Part shown: piece after piece, positions 43,401-55,640 of the stretch | Numbering within the stretch: the stretch's first letter is position 1 | Layout of the letters: each line of letters starts with the position of its first letter | Assembly: GCF_030035675.1 (NCBI RefSeq) | Contig: NC_084480.1 | Coordinates: 129,158,738-129,222,737 of the forward strand | Direction: 5' to 3' | Origin: Rhineura floridana | Lineage: Eukaryota; Chordata; Lepidosauria; Squamata; Rhineuridae | DNA length: 64,000 nt | Translations under genes and position numbers: made by a program | Notes under the pieces: generated by a model | Databases searched by the model: none | What the model was told of the DNA's origin: nothing | The model's input: the letters and a program-made list of their open reading frames with translations, nothing else

Positions 43401-46158
43401 TTAACATATATTTTATACAGTGCTGTTCAACACCTTCATGTTATAATATACTTATACTTGGCAATTAAATTTCCCCCCATAATTAATATTTGTTACAGCA
43501 TGTCAAATAAAAACCTTAGGGTTTTTATAGAGGGAAGGGAAGAAGAGATATATCCCATTGACTTTTAACTCCCATTGATTTCAATATGCGAAATTTAAGC
43601 ATTGAAATCAATGGTACTCAATTTTGCCTATTTTTTTTATGCTCGTTTTCTCACATTGTAGCTTGCAGTAAACAAATCACCATAGGTCACACAGTAAATG
43701 CACTGAAACTTTTAATATTCTTCTGCGGATAGTGATCTGCTTAGCACATTTCTTCTTTCAGTGACTAGTGCCAGTCATTCCCTGTTGTTTAAATGCCTCC
43801 AAGTGTTTCAAATTATAATGATAACTTTCTGCCAGGGACTAGTAGATTCTAACATTTTACAAGACTGTAGAATATTACTGGATGAAGAATTTGGCTTCCT
43901 GGGAATTTCAGCTTTTTTTGTTTTGTTTTGAAAGGCAAATTGCTAGACCTTACACTGTGAACATAAATTGGAAGTGTGTAGATGTTGCCTACTGGAATCT
44001 CAGAAGCTAGACAGATAACTGAATACTATTTCCAGTGATTGTGAATGGGCCTTCAGAGTCTTGCATACTTTCTGACATGGCTAGTAAGACTAGAATCAAT
44101 TATGTAAGTCAGTTTTTAAAAAAAGCAGAACAATTTAAGATAGAATCGTGCAGATTTGCATAATAAGAACAGGTTGCAACATTAATATTTTATTGGTGCA
44201 TAATTTGGCATGTTTGGGCCCAGGATTTCAATTTTTTAGCACTGAGTACATAGAGTCCTGGTTAGTACCAGTTGCATTAACTCATAGAAATATAATGTGC
44301 TGGGGGGGAGTAGATCGTGATCTACTGGAGGACCATGATCCAAAATCTAATGGATCAACTTCTGCATGCTGGGAGTCATGCAAAGAATGCTGGAGTAGTG
44401 ATGGGAAACTGTGATATCACAAGTACTAAGTTGTTTGTTATCAACTGATGTTTCCAAGCTGTGACAGCTGACTGAGTCAGTATGGTGAAGTTCACCTTGA
44501 CTTGATCTGGCAAGGCATGTTTTACATCCTGATGATCTTAAGCAAGAGTGTGTATTCAAACTAAACTCCTCAGTCTTCACACCCTACTAAAAATTCACCC
44601 TCATCCTATTTTAAGAGATCCTGCATATGCACTCTCGGTCTGTGAATTTAGAATATAGCAGTGGACCACAGCAACCCTAGTAAAAGGATGAAAAGACTGA
44701 AGCCAGGCCCAGTCCACTATAAGCCCCATTGTTTCCAGGGGCATTTTCACATGGCATCTTTCAAATACTCTTTGTATTTTCCAGCTGCAATTCTTATTTC
44801 TCACTCATTTTGAAATATTCTCACTATCACTAATATAGATGGGGCTAAAGGAGAAAATCAATTGAGTGTGTAACCTGTACTGTGAAACGGAGGACAGCAA
44901 GCCAGGTAAGCTAAACCCCTGCTGTGATCTTCATTACTGCCAGCAAGTGGAAGTTTTTATTTCCTGGATACCTTCACTGAAATACTGCTGTAACCTTGAT
45001 TTTGTTCTCCCGTGGGCTTTCTTACTGACCCAGACAACTCACTGTACTGGGTAGTGTGGAAAGGAAATTAGGCATGGGGTGAAAAATCAAGGCATCAGGC
45101 TAAGGTTTAACCAACAACAAATGAAGATGTTTTGCTAAAGATTTTGAAAACCAGCAAACAATTGTTATAATGATATTTTGTGTGCATGGGGAAGGGGGAC
45201 AGAGATTCTTTTGAGCAGTTAATCATAAGCACAATTAGTATATGGAAAAAACACGGAAAAGCACATCAAAACAGAAAACTGCCATTTTACAGCTAAGAAC
45301 AAAACCCCAAATGGCTGAACAGTTTAATTCCTTCACAGGGAAGCATCCTGGAAAACTACCTGTCCTTGCCTCTTTTTTTTAAGGCCAATATTGAATACCT
45401 GCATAACTGGCTGTTCATGCCAGTTTCTGGATTGTAGACTGAAACTCTTGAGTCTCCACATAGTTATATATAAGGCCTCGCATGCTATTTATGGGCTGAG
45501 TGATGATGAGGCTGGAGGAATTGTTCTGTCCAGCCGGCTTCATTGCTTTTGACTGATTCATTTAGAAGATGTAGTATCATGAATAGAACTCCTATTGAGC
45601 AACTGAACAGGGCAGATACTATCACCTAACATTTGCTGTAGCTGTACAATATGTGAGAGTGGAGCACTTGGAGTTCCATTTGTGTCAATACGAGTCAGAA
45701 CAGGCTCTCTTAAATGTCTAATTTGGCAATCAAGGCTATACAGTACTATTGAAGGCTCCAGAGCAGGAACAGTGCTGGAATGTGGGTGTGGCAGATCGGT
45801 GAGAGATAGCAGTAATTCTACCAATAACATAGAATGAGGTGGCAGAATTCTAGATCATCCCATGTCAGAATGTAGGTGAGGGGATGTTTTCTTGAATATA
45901 CCCCCCCCCATAAAAAGGCCTTCCATGTAGTTAACTGGCACATCTAGGAGAGAGCTATGATGAGACTTTCTTCCTGATGTGCAATTTTTCTAAATGTAGG
46001 GACAATTTGGTTGTTTGTTTTGGTTAGGAAGCATTCAAAAATGTGACTCTCCCCCCCTCCCCCAAGTCTGAAATGGTACAGTCCAGAATATTAAAACCTC
46101 ATTCAATGTGCCTCATTGAATGGCATTTAGTCAAATTCTGGGTTCCATCACTTCACTA
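43401..46158. other. 2.7 kb, nothing firm
   Basis: Around 43560-43625 'ccattgatttcaatatgcga' and 'cattgaaatcaatggtactc' form a small palindrome. A G-run is at 44303-44309 and a C-run at 45901-45908. No exon was recognised. Confidence 0.4.
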
Positions 46159-46159
46159 A

Positions 46160-49100
46160 CAAACAGAGGGTGGGAGAGCATACTTTGTGCCTAATGGGGG
46201 AGCTTTCGGGGGCCCCAATTAGCGTAGTGACGGGTAATGGGAGGTATGGTGTTAGGAGGAGAACGTGCCAGGTAAGGGGAACTCGTCCCAGACAAGTTGT
46301 GTCTGTGCCTTGTTCCGGTTCTCCTCATAGCCACAGGACTGTTGGTTGTTCTATCAGCCAGTCCTTGGATCTCCAGGTGCTGCTTTTGAATGCCAGGTCG
46401 GTATATAATAAAATCTCCCTTGTCCACGATTTAATTGTGGATGAGGGTGCCGACCTGGCTTGTATAACCGAGACCTGGGTGGGTGAGCAGGGAGGAGTTG
46501 CTCTTTCCCAGCTTTGCCCACCTGGGTATATGGTGCAGCACTGTGGTAGATCTGAGGGCCGGGGAGGCGGGGTTGCTGTGGTCTATAGGAGTTCTTTTTC
46601 TCTCACCAAGCACCCTGTCCAGATGGCGACTGGTCTAGAGTGCCTCCACCTTGTGCTGGGCCAAGGAGACAGACTGGGAATCCTGTTGGTGTACCGCCCA
46701 CCTTGCTGCTCAACAGCTTCCCTAGCTGAGCTGACAGAGATAGTCTTGGAGGTACTGTTGAGGTCCCCCAGACTTGTGGTGCTGGGGAATATCAACATTC
46801 ATGCCGAGACTGTCTTATCTGGAGCGGCTCAGGACTTCATGGCCTCCATGACAACCATGGGGCTGTCTCAATTTGCCACGGGCCCAACACATGTGTCAGG
46901 TCACACCCTTGATTTGATCTTCGCCACTGGTCATGGAGATGGTGATCTGGTGGTGGGGTGTTTTTCATCTACTCCATTGTCATGGACAGATCACCGCTTG
47001 CTGAGCTTTAGACTCACAGCGACCCTTTCCCTCTGCAAAGGTGGGGGACCTATTAAGTTGGTCCGCTCCCGGAGGCTTATGGATCCTGTGGGTTTTCAGA
47101 AGGCTCTGGGAGTTTTTCCAGCTGATAGTACTGGCGCTCCTGCCGAGGCCCTGGTCGAACTGTGGAATACGGAGATGGCCCGGGCTATTGACACGATCGC
47201 TCCTGCGCGCCCCCTTCAGTGTAGAGCTCATACAGCTCCGTGGTATACCCCGGAGCTGAGAGTGATGAAGCAAGAGAGAAGGAGGCTGGAGTGCAGATGG
47301 AGACGAACTCCAGACGGATGCAGTTATGCTTTGGTAAGTGCCTCCACTAAGCTGTATATAAAAGCAGTAAGGGCGGCGAAAAAGTCTTATTTTGCTGCCT
47401 CTATTAGGACATCTCTTTGCCGTCCAGTGGAGCTTTTTAGGGTTGTACGAGGGCTTTTACATTCTGGTCCTCAATATACCATAGAAACATCTGAAGCCCG
47501 CTGCAACGACATTGCGGGGCACTTCCAAAATAAAATCGCATGCATCCGTAGGGACTTAGACTCCGATGTTATGACAGATGAATCCATTGAAGTGTCCAGA
47601 ACGCGGTCTTGCCCTTCATTATTGGATGAGTTTCAGTTGGTGCAGCTTGAGGAAGTGGACAAGGTGCTTGGAATGGTCCGGGCGACCACGTCTGCTCTGG
47701 ATCCTTGTCCATCTTGGCTAGTGAAGGCTAGCAGGGCTGGTACCACCGGCTGGGCCAAGGAAGTGATAAATGCCTCCTTGAGGGAGGGAGTAGTCCCTAG
47801 TAGCCTCAAGGAGGCAGTAGTGAGACCTCTGTTAAAGAAACCTTCCTTGGACCCAGATAACTTGAACAATTATAGACCGGTGGCGAATGTCCCCTTTTTG
47901 GGCAAGGTTTTGGAGCGGGTGGTTGCCGGCCAGCTCCAGGTGCTCTTGGATGAAACCGATTATCTGGATCCGTTTCAATCCGGTTTTAGGCCCGGTTTTG
48001 GCACTGAAACAGCCTTGGTCGCCCTGTATGATGACCTTTGTCGGGAGAGGGACAGAGGGAGTGTGACTCTGTTGATTCTCCTTGATCTCTCAGCGGCGTT
48101 TGATACCATCGACCATGGTATCCTTCTGGGAAGACTCGCGGAGTTGGGAGTTGGGGGCACTGTTTGGCAGTGTCTCCGCTCCTACTTGGCGGATCGTCGC
48201 CAGAAGGTAGTACTTGGGGAACATTGCTCGACACCCTGGACTCTCCATTGTGGAGTCCCTCAGGGGTCGGTTTTGTCCCCCATGCTTTTTAACATCTACA
48301 TGCAGCCTCCCGGTGCGGTCATCAGGAGTTTTGGAGTGTGTTGTCATCAGTATGCTGATGACACGCAGCTCTATTTCTCCTTTTCATCTTCTTCAGGTGA
48401 GGCTGTTGATGTGCTGAACCGTTGCCTGGCTGTTAAATGGACTGGATGAGAGCTAATAAACTGAGACTCAATCCAGACAAGACTGAGACACTGTTGGTGA
48501 GTGCCTTCCCTGCCCAGATGGTGGATGTTTATCCTGTTCTAGATGGGGTTACACTCCCCTTGAAGGAACAGGTTCGTAGTTTGGGGGTTCTTTTCGATCC
48601 TTCCTTGTCTCTCGAGGCTCAAGTGGCCTCAGTGGCACGGAACACGTTCTACCACCTTCGGCTGGTAGCCCAGCTACGCCCCTATCTGGACAGGGACGAC
48701 CTCGCCTCAGTTGTTCATGCTCTGGTAACTTCTAGATTGGATTACTGTAATGCGCTCTACGTAGGGCTGCCCTTGAAGACAGTTCAGAAACTTCAGCTAG
48801 TGCAAAACGCAGCAGCCAGACTATTGACGAGGACCAGCCGGTCCGCGCATATAACACCTGTTCTGGCCCGTTTGCACTGGCTACCTATCTGTTTCCGGGC
48901 CAGATTCAAGTTGCTGGTTTTGACCTATAAAGCCTTATATGGTGTGGGACCGCAATACCTTGTGGAACGCCTCTCCTGCTACGAACCTACCCGGTCACTT
49001 CGCTCAGCATCTAAGGCCCTCCTCCGGGTACCAACTCACCGAGAAGCCCGGAGGACAGTTACTAGATCTAGGGCCTTTTCTGTAGTGGCCCCCGAATTGT

Positions 49101-49373
49101 GGAACAGCCTCCCCGAAGAGGTACGCCTGGCGCCTACGTTACTATCATTCCGGCGCCAGGTTAAGATCTGGCTATGCTCCCAGGCATTTTAATGTTTAAT
49201 GTTCATGACTTTTAAACTTTTATATTTTGTTTAATATATTATTTTGTTTTGTTGATTGTATTATCGTTTGTAATCTGATTTTAATGTGTTATTTTTGTAC
49301 TTTAACCTTTTTGTACACCGCCCAGAGAGCTACTTGCTATGGGCGGTTTATAAATGAAACAAAATAAATAAAT
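46160..49373 (+). mobile_element. L2-clade LINE, near full length
   Basis: About 3.2 kb with endonuclease, RT and C-terminus in one direction, then a 3' UTR ending 'caccgcccagagagctactt' with 'gctatgggcggt' hairpin partner and a (aaat)n tail. The coding region has only one frame break, so it is a young copy. The 5' start is approximate; no target duplication was found. Confidence 0.93.
46170..49192 (+). pseudogene. L2 endonuclease-RT ORF with one frame shift
   Basis: First part 46170-48449 (759 codons). Endonuclease: VLLLNARSVYNKISLVHDLI, CITETWVG, VVLGNINIH, THVSGHTLDLIFA, SWTDHRLLSF. The usual GDxN block is GNIN, so the catalytic Asp is Asn. [82 protein letters not shown]. The frame then ends CLAVKWTG-stop at 48449. 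The second part 48437-49192 (251 codons) resumes in the -1 frame with [32 protein letters not shown] and AFSVVAPELWNSLPEEV. The stop and an ATG of the second frame overlap as ATGA at 48446-48449. The same break occurs at 52.46 kb. Confidence 0.92.
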
Positions 49374-49517
49374 AAATAAAGATAACCTTTCCCCAAATGG
49401 TTCCACATAAGCTGATGCCCACCCGGAGGACAGAAACTGCAGGTTGCTGGCTCTTGACCCAACTTTGATTGGAATCACACATTCTTCCATGCCATGTGGT
49501 GTACACAGAATTCCCTG

Positions 49518-49968
49518 TAGGGATAGGGGCGAACTTAAATTCAGGTTGCATTTAAAAATGGACCTATCAAATTTGCACTTTCTGCAACAGCATGAGAACT
49601 GAAGCACAACCATCCTTCCAAATTCACACTTATCCAGATTTTGCAGTGCAGTTTTCCAGCCAGACAATGCTTACAAAGTGCATATAGTAAGGGAAAGTGT
49701 GCGTTAAAATGAACATATTACTGAAAAGAAAATATAAAATGCATTATATTTGGGAAAACTGATTGCAAAAAGATGTGTACATTAATCAAAGCTGCATACA
49801 AAAATGTTCTTATTAGGAGAAATCCTCACTAAAACGCTTATGAATTTTCATGAGGCTTTTAAATAATAACAATAATTGCACATTGCTGCAAAAATGTAGA
49901 CAACTGAATTTAAGACGGGGAAAACGAGAAGCCGAGAGAAGCAAAACTGATAGATCCTTCCATCTCTA
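49518..49968 (+). mobile_element. hAT-like element, TAGGGATGG family, copy 2
   Basis: Ends are 'tagggatagggg' and (reverse) 'tagagatggaagg'. It shares 'gcacattgctgcaaaaatg' and 'gagaaatcctcactaaaac' with the copies at 31688 and 58161. Flanking 8-mers (attccctg, ggtcccag) match at 5 of 8. It serves as the uninterrupted form of the copy at 58161. Confidence 0.7.
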
Positions 49969-49976
49969 GGTCCCAG

Positions 49977-51073
49977 TCAGTCTCCTTTCCAGTCATTGAC
50001 CATGTCTAGACTTGCTTACCTTCAGCAGGGCTACTGCATCATGTGCCTTCAGACTACGCTCTGGGACTCCGTTATGTACACAGGGCTGGGCCTACCATTG
50101 GGTAGAATGAGACAGCCATTTCAGGTGGCAGCAGCCTCCCCATTCGATGCTGAGCTCCCTAAGCAACCCTGCTGCCCTTGGGTGTGCTGAAGGGACCTAT
50201 CCTATTTGTTAGGGTTGCAGTAAGATTCAGCTGTCAATCTGGCTGGATTCTGTGCATGGAATGAGGTGGGTGGCTGGGTTTCATTTTGTCATTTGCCTCT
50301 GGCAAAAAAAAAAAAAATGCCCCAGGCTGGCTCTGTTGCAGTTTTTTTTTCTCCAGGTCTCACCAGAAAAGGCACGTTCAGAAGGCCTCACTGCCTGATG
50401 CTTGCTCCCATGATTTGGGATGCATATGAACTTGGATGACCTGGTGGAAAGGAGGGTCTTGTGCCTCTCATGACTTCATAGAGGTGGAAATCTTGGCAGC
50501 TGCTCCTTGTCATGCAAGGGTGAGAAAAGCTGCACAGGCGGAAATTCCCTGTTCAGCAACATCTGATACAGGTACAGAAGCACCGACAAGGGGCTTGAAA
50601 TGGTTGCTCATGTGACTGGTTTTTAAAGATTTACCTGTTTTGTTAAAGGGCAGTAAGGGAATCATAGCTGTTGTCTTTGACTAGGTAATGCTTTTCTATG
50701 TTGCCATTTAATGTTGCCATTGCATCATCACAACAGTTACCTCTATTCAGGCATCACTCACCCAAAGAAGGATGTGGATACAGTGGGGCTGTGCTTTTAG
50801 CCCCACCCCTGTGGTTCTTGACAGCCCCTCATGTGTTTAAGGTGAACATTTGCAGAGGGGAGCCTTTCGCGCCAGTGAAGGCTCCCGTGTGATTAGGAAC
50901 CCTGGAAAAATCAGAACCGTGTGACCTCTCTGGGATGGGGCTTTCATCATATTTGTGCTCAAGAAAAAGAAACTTTTGAGTGGTCAGTCTGGAGAGAACC
51001 AGTGTGTTGTGATATGGCACAGAAGACCAGTGCTGCTCTTCACCCTTTGCAATTCTGTCTTGCACTGTGGCTG
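49977..51073. other. 1.1 kb, nothing recognised
   Basis: A-run at 50307-50318 and T-run at 50342-50350. No exon was recognised. Confidence 0.4.
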
Positions 51074-51224
51074 TGTACACACCATACATTTAAGCACATT
51101 ATTTCCCCAAGGAATCCTAGGAACTATAGTTTGTTAAAGTGCTGGGAACTGTAGCTCGGTGAGGAGTAAACTACAGTTCCTAGGATTCATTGGGAGTCAT
51201 AATGTGCTTTAAATGATGGTTTGT
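51074..51224. mobile_element. Palindromic MITE (family of 6342), short form
   Basis: 'acaccatacatttaagcaca' on the left is mirrored by 'atgtgctttaaatgatggt' on the right. 'ccaaggaatcctaggaacta' is mirrored by 'ttcctaggattcattgggag'. About half the length of the 6342 copy. Confidence 0.7.
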
Positions 51225-51405
51225 ATTAGGGTTGCTAAGTCAGAAGCATCCCAAATTCTGAGATTTCGGGGGCAGGCCTGAGTGATGTCACAGGGTGGGC
51301 CCGAGTGATGTCACGGGGTGGGCCCAAGTGATGTCATTAAGTATGATACATTAAGCATCAACCACAGTTGCTTGGCACATACAATTCAGTCAAAAACATT
51401 TCTCT
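51225..51405. repeat. 'agggttgctaagtcagaagc' repeat end with tandem phrase
   Basis: A dispersed DNA-transposon-like start, followed by three near-copies of 'gggcccgagtgatgtcacgg' (51276-51337). It resembles the end of the unclassified repeat at 57.0 kb in opposite orientation. Confidence 0.45.
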
Positions 51406-53372
51406 GATTGGAAATTGAGATAGAAATCTTAGCTAAAATAAAACAATACTTTGCTGCCACTATCAAATATTCAGTCTCCTGCCCAGTGGAGCTCTTCAGA
51501 ATTGTCCGGGGGCTATTACATGCTGGCCCCAAGGACATGGTAGAACCATCTGAGGCCCGCTGTAATGAATTTGCTAGGCACTTCCAGGGTAAAATCTTTA
51601 GCATCCACCAGGACTTAGACTTCAGTGTTATAACAGGTGAATCAAGTGAGGTATCCAGAGCACAGCCTTGTCCTGATTTCTTGGATGAGTTTCAGTTGGT
51701 ACAGCTTGAGGATGTTGACAAGGTGCTTGGACAGGTTCATGCAACCACTTCTGTGCTGAATCCTTGCCCTTCTTGGCTAATAAAAACTAGCAGGGATGGA
51801 ACAGCCAGCTGGGCCAAGGAAGTGATTAATGCCTCTCTGCGAGAGGGAGTGGTCCCTGGCTGCCTGAAAGAGGTGGTAGTGAGATCACTCCTGAAGAGAG
51901 CCTTCATGGACCCAGAAAATCTTAATAACTATAGGCCTATGGCAAATGTTCCTTTCCTGGGCAAGGTCCTTGAACGAGTGGTTGCAGGCCAGCTCCAGAC
52001 ACTCTTGGATGAGCCCGATTATCTGGATCCATTTCAGTCGGGTTTCAGGCCTGGTTCTGTCAGGAGAGAGACAGGGGGAGTGTGAGTCTGTTGATTCTCC
52101 TTGATCTCTCAGTGGCTTTCGATACCATCGACCATGGTAACCTTCTGGGACGACTGGCTGAGTTGGGAGTGGGAAGGACTGCATGGCAGTGGTTCCGCTC
52201 CTACTTGGCGGGTCAGCTCCAGAAGGTGGTGGTTGGGGAACATTGCTCAGCCCCATGGATTCTCCAGTGTGGGGTTCCACAGGGGTCAACCCTGTCCCCC
52301 ATGCTGTTGAACATCTACATGAAACCGTTGGGTGCGGTCATCTGGAGTTTTGGAGTGCTTTGCCATCAGTATGCTGATGACACACAGCTCTATTTCTCCT
52401 TCTCATCCTCTTCAGGTGAGTCTGTCAATGTGCTGAACCAGTGCCTGGCTGTTAAATGGACTGGATGAGGGTTAATAAACAGGCTCAATCCAGACAAAAC
52501 TCAGATGCTGCTAGTGGGTGGTTCTTCTGGTGGATGTCCAACCTGTCCTCAATGGGGTTGCACTCCCTCTGAAGGAGCAGGTACATAGCTTGGGGGTTCT
52601 CCTAGAACCATCTCTGTCACTTGAGGCTCAGGTAGCCTCGGTGGCACGGAGTGCCTTCTAACAACTCCAGTTGGTGGCCCAGCTATGCCCCTATCTGGAC
52701 AGGGATAACCTGGCTTCAGTTGTCCATGCTCTGGTAACCTCCAAATTAGATTACTGCAATGCCCTGTATATGGGTCTGCCTTTGAAGATGGTTTGGAAGC
52801 TGCAGCTTGTGCAAAATGCAGCGGCCAGATTGGCAACAGGGACCAGACTGTTCGAACATATAAAGCCGATTCTGGCCCACTTGCTTTGGCTGCCTGTATG
52901 TTTCCGAGCTCGATTCAAGGTGCTGGTTTTAACCTATAAAGCCTTACACGACTTAGGACCACAATACCTGATGGAATGCCTCTCCCGACACGAACCCACC
53001 CATACACTACGCTCAACATCCAAGGCCTTCCTCTGGGTGCCTACTCGGAGGGAAGCTGGGAGGCTGGCAACAAGGGAAAGGGCCTTCTTAGTGGTGGCCC
53101 CCAAATTATGGAATGATCTCCTCGATGAGGTGCGCCTGGCACCAACACAGTTACCTTTTTGGTGCCAGGTCAAGACTTTCCTCTTCTCCCAGGCATTTTT
53201 AACAGCATTTAACAGCATGTGTTTTAACTTGCCTATCAGTTTTTATGGGTTTTAATTTGGTATGGTTTAAATTTGTATGCTTGTTTTTAATGTTTTTAAT
53301 TGTTGTAAACTGCCCAGAGAGCTTCAGCTATGAGGAGGTATAAAAATGCAATAAATAAATAAATAATAAAAG
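51406..53372 (+). mobile_element. L2-clade LINE, 5'-truncated
   Basis: Close relative of the 46.2-kb L2, starting after the endonuclease (AKIKQYFAATIKYSVSCPVELF). The open frame 51408-52085 carries NNYRPMANVPFLGKVLERVV. A shift near 52060 moves to 52082-52468 with [30 protein letters not shown] and QYADDTQLYFSF, ending in the same CLAVKWTG-stop as the 46.2-kb copy. A further piece 52671-53255 has [16 protein letters not shown]. The 3' UTR ends 'actgcccagagagcttcagc' with an (aaat)n tail at 53372. Confidence 0.92.
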
Positions 53373-53904
53373 ATGGATCCTGGGTAGGGAACATTTAATC
53401 TAGCCAACTTACTTCTGGGAAAAGGGGTTTAAATGTCCTTAGGCTAGGCCAGTCACCAGAAGGCCACTGTAGGAAAAAAGGAGCCTAATGTTGTAGAAAT
53501 GTTAGATGGGAGCTCTCGGGAGTAAATATGGATGCCCCCAAAGGCTGCAATTCTAAACACAGTTACTAAGGGACTAAGCCCCATAGAACTCAGTAGGACT
53601 GACTTATAGATATGGTTTGGATTGTGTTGTTGGTAAAGCTTGTCTAGGGATCCTCTGCAAAGATATCCATATCCAAGTAGGGTTGGCAACCCCCGGGCTG
53701 GAATGCCCTGCCCCTACCTTTTAACATGGCTGCTTCAAATTTCTTTACAGATTTGACCCTTCACTTCAGAAAGAGTTCTGAGAAATGAGTAAGAGTAAGA
53801 AGATTCTCTACCCTTTTCTGTCTCCCCTGTGGGCTGCTATAAACTCACTTTGACAGCCAACCAAATTCCAGTGAATAATAAATGACAGAGAGAAAACACA
53901 CATG
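53373..53904. other. No gene; short dispersed fragments
   Basis: 'ctaaacacagttactaaggg' near 53564 belongs to the dispersed palindromic repeat; 'agggttggcaacccccgggc' at 53679 is a DNA-transposon-like end. No exon. Confidence 0.35.
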
Positions 53905-53985
53905 GTTTGGTCTATTTATTTATTTTATTTATTTATTATTTGATTTATATCCCACCCTTCCTCCCAGCAGGAGCCCAGGTCTACC
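53905..53985 (-). mobile_element. L2 3' tail, antisense
   Basis: (tttta)n start, then 'atatcccacccttcctccca' and 'gcaggagcccagg', the reverse of the L2 hairpin ending. Confidence 0.75.
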
Positions 53986-54379
53986 TTCACAGGTAGCAGC
54001 TTCGGAACAACAACAATTGCAGCCATGCTGTCCAGTATGTGAATTCTCTTTTACTGCTATTGGGCAAGAAACAAACCATCATGCAACCAACAAGGTGCAT
54101 CATCAGTGGGTTTAAGGGGGTTGAGCGGAACGTAGGGAATCACTGTTGTTGCTTCTATGGATGAAAGGGAGTGAGGTTAAAGGTAAATGAAATGCAAATA
54201 GAAAAAGAAAAAGAAAAGACAGTAATGATTTCCTAAATGCAATCCCATATCAACCACATCAAGATTCCTATGAGTAAAGCAGAAAACTCAGCATCCCACA
54301 ACCAGTCAGGATTCCTCACCAAAAACCAAAACCAAAAAAATCCTGTCAGCCAGTCAACCAAGGTCACAGAAATCCCTAT

Positions 54380-54925
54380 GCAGCACAACCTGACCTGGGG
54401 GCTAAAGTTCATACAGAATGCTGTGGCACAATTACAGACATGAGTGAGACCCTATCAGCACATAATACGTCTGTTCGGAAATCTGCACTGGTTGCCAAAT
54501 TGCTACCAGGTCAAGTTCAAGGTGTGCTTTCCATGTTACTGGTGCCACATAGTACTTGTTCTGCTCTTGTAAGAAATCAGTCCTTTAGTGTGGCGGCACC
54601 TACACTTTGGAACTTCCTGCCTATTGACTTAGGCAGATGGCTTCATTGTAGTCTTTTCAGCTATCGCCTACCCTACCCAGGCATGTAGAAGCTATTATGT
54701 TTTTTATCTGTTTTTATTGTTGGTTTTATTATTTTTTATTATTTTAAATATTTTTAAATACCTGACTTTAACTGTTTTTGCCTATAATGTTATTGTTTTA
54801 ATTCTTTCTGTAAACTTGAGATTTTTTACAAATAAAATACATAAATAAAATGTATGGGCTCCTGCTGGGAGGAAGGGCGGGATATAAATCAAATAATGAA
54901 TCAAAGAAATAAATAAATAAATAAA
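54380..54925 (+). mobile_element. Decayed L2-like 3' end
   Basis: 54395-54440 gives LTWGLKFIQNAVAQLQT and 54555-54688 gives ALVRNQSFSVAAPTLWNFLP, both L2 C-terminal motifs. The 3' UTR ends 'ctgctgggaggaagggcggg' and (aaat)n at 54925. A second tail-like stretch at 54825-54850 suggests two overlapping insertions. Confidence 0.75.
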
Positions 54926-54964
54926 TAAAAATATAGAGTCACTGTGGCCCTTTGTTGTATTTCC

Positions 54965-55148
54965 TTTTTTAGGATCAAAGGAATCTGCCTTATACCGACT
55001 CAGGCCATTTGGTGCCACCTAGCTGAGTACTGATGACATGGACTAGCATTGGCTCTCCAGGATTCCAGGCAATAGTCTTTTCCAGAATTTGAATTTTGGA
55101 CCTTTGCATGCAAAGCATTTGTCCTACCACTGAGCTACAACCCTTCCC
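54965..55148 (-). mobile_element. tRNA-Ala-like SINE
   Basis: On the minus strand it begins 'gggttgtagctcagtggtag' then 'ctttgcatgcaaaggtcc', very like a tRNA-Ala(TGC) 5' half with its anticodon arm. It continues through 'ccaatgctagtccatgtcat' to 'ggtataaggcagattccttt' near the 3' end. The B box is degraded. The 3' part recurs at 29120-29312. Confidence 0.8.
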
Positions 55149-55215
55149 CTGTTTTAAGAAAAGATATTTTAAAATTGTTCATTTCAATTCACTAGTGAAT
55201 GCACATCATAACTTG

Positions 55216-55310
55216 TGCAGATCCACACCATACGTTTAAAGCACTTTCAACACATATTTGACACACATGACTCACACCACAGAATCATGGGAACTGTAGT
55301 TTGTTAAGGG
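55216..55310. mobile_element. MITE fragment (family of 6342)
   Basis: 'cacaccatacgtttaaagca' and 'gaatcatgggaactgtagtt' are the left half of the palindromic MITE; the right half is replaced by the unclassified repeat. Confidence 0.6.
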
Positions 55311-55640
55311 TGGTGAGCTACTCACCATCTCTCAGCCTAATCTGCCCCTCAGGATGAAAACAACAGAGGGGAACCATGACCACCCCAAGAAAGAAGGGCA
55401 CGCTGAAAATGTAGAGGAAATAATCATGTACAACCATAGTGTGAAATCAGATACTTATTGGGACATAGTATGAAGAAATATTGATATAAGCATGATTATG
55501 AAATATGTTTATTATTTACACAACCTGTAAAGATATTTATAGTGCAATCCTACGTTTGTTTACTCAGAAGCAAGTCTCAATGTATTCAAGGGGGCTTACT
55601 CAAACAGGGAAGCGTGCACAGAACTGCAGCTTCAAGTGAT

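Noticed and set aside
48435-48449. Classical -1 ribosomal slippery site at the shared L2 frame break
   Set aside because: Zero-frame codons are GTT AAA TGG; the X XXY YYZ pattern is not met, so ordinary -1 frameshifting is not supported.
51276-51337. Three near-copies of a 20-base phrase as a CRISPR-like or regulatory array
   Set aside because: Units are directly adjacent, differ from one another and sit at a transposon-like end in vertebrate DNA.
54965-55148. A real tRNA-Ala gene
   Set aside because: Only the 5' half and anticodon arm resemble tRNA; the B box and acceptor end are degraded and a SINE body follows.
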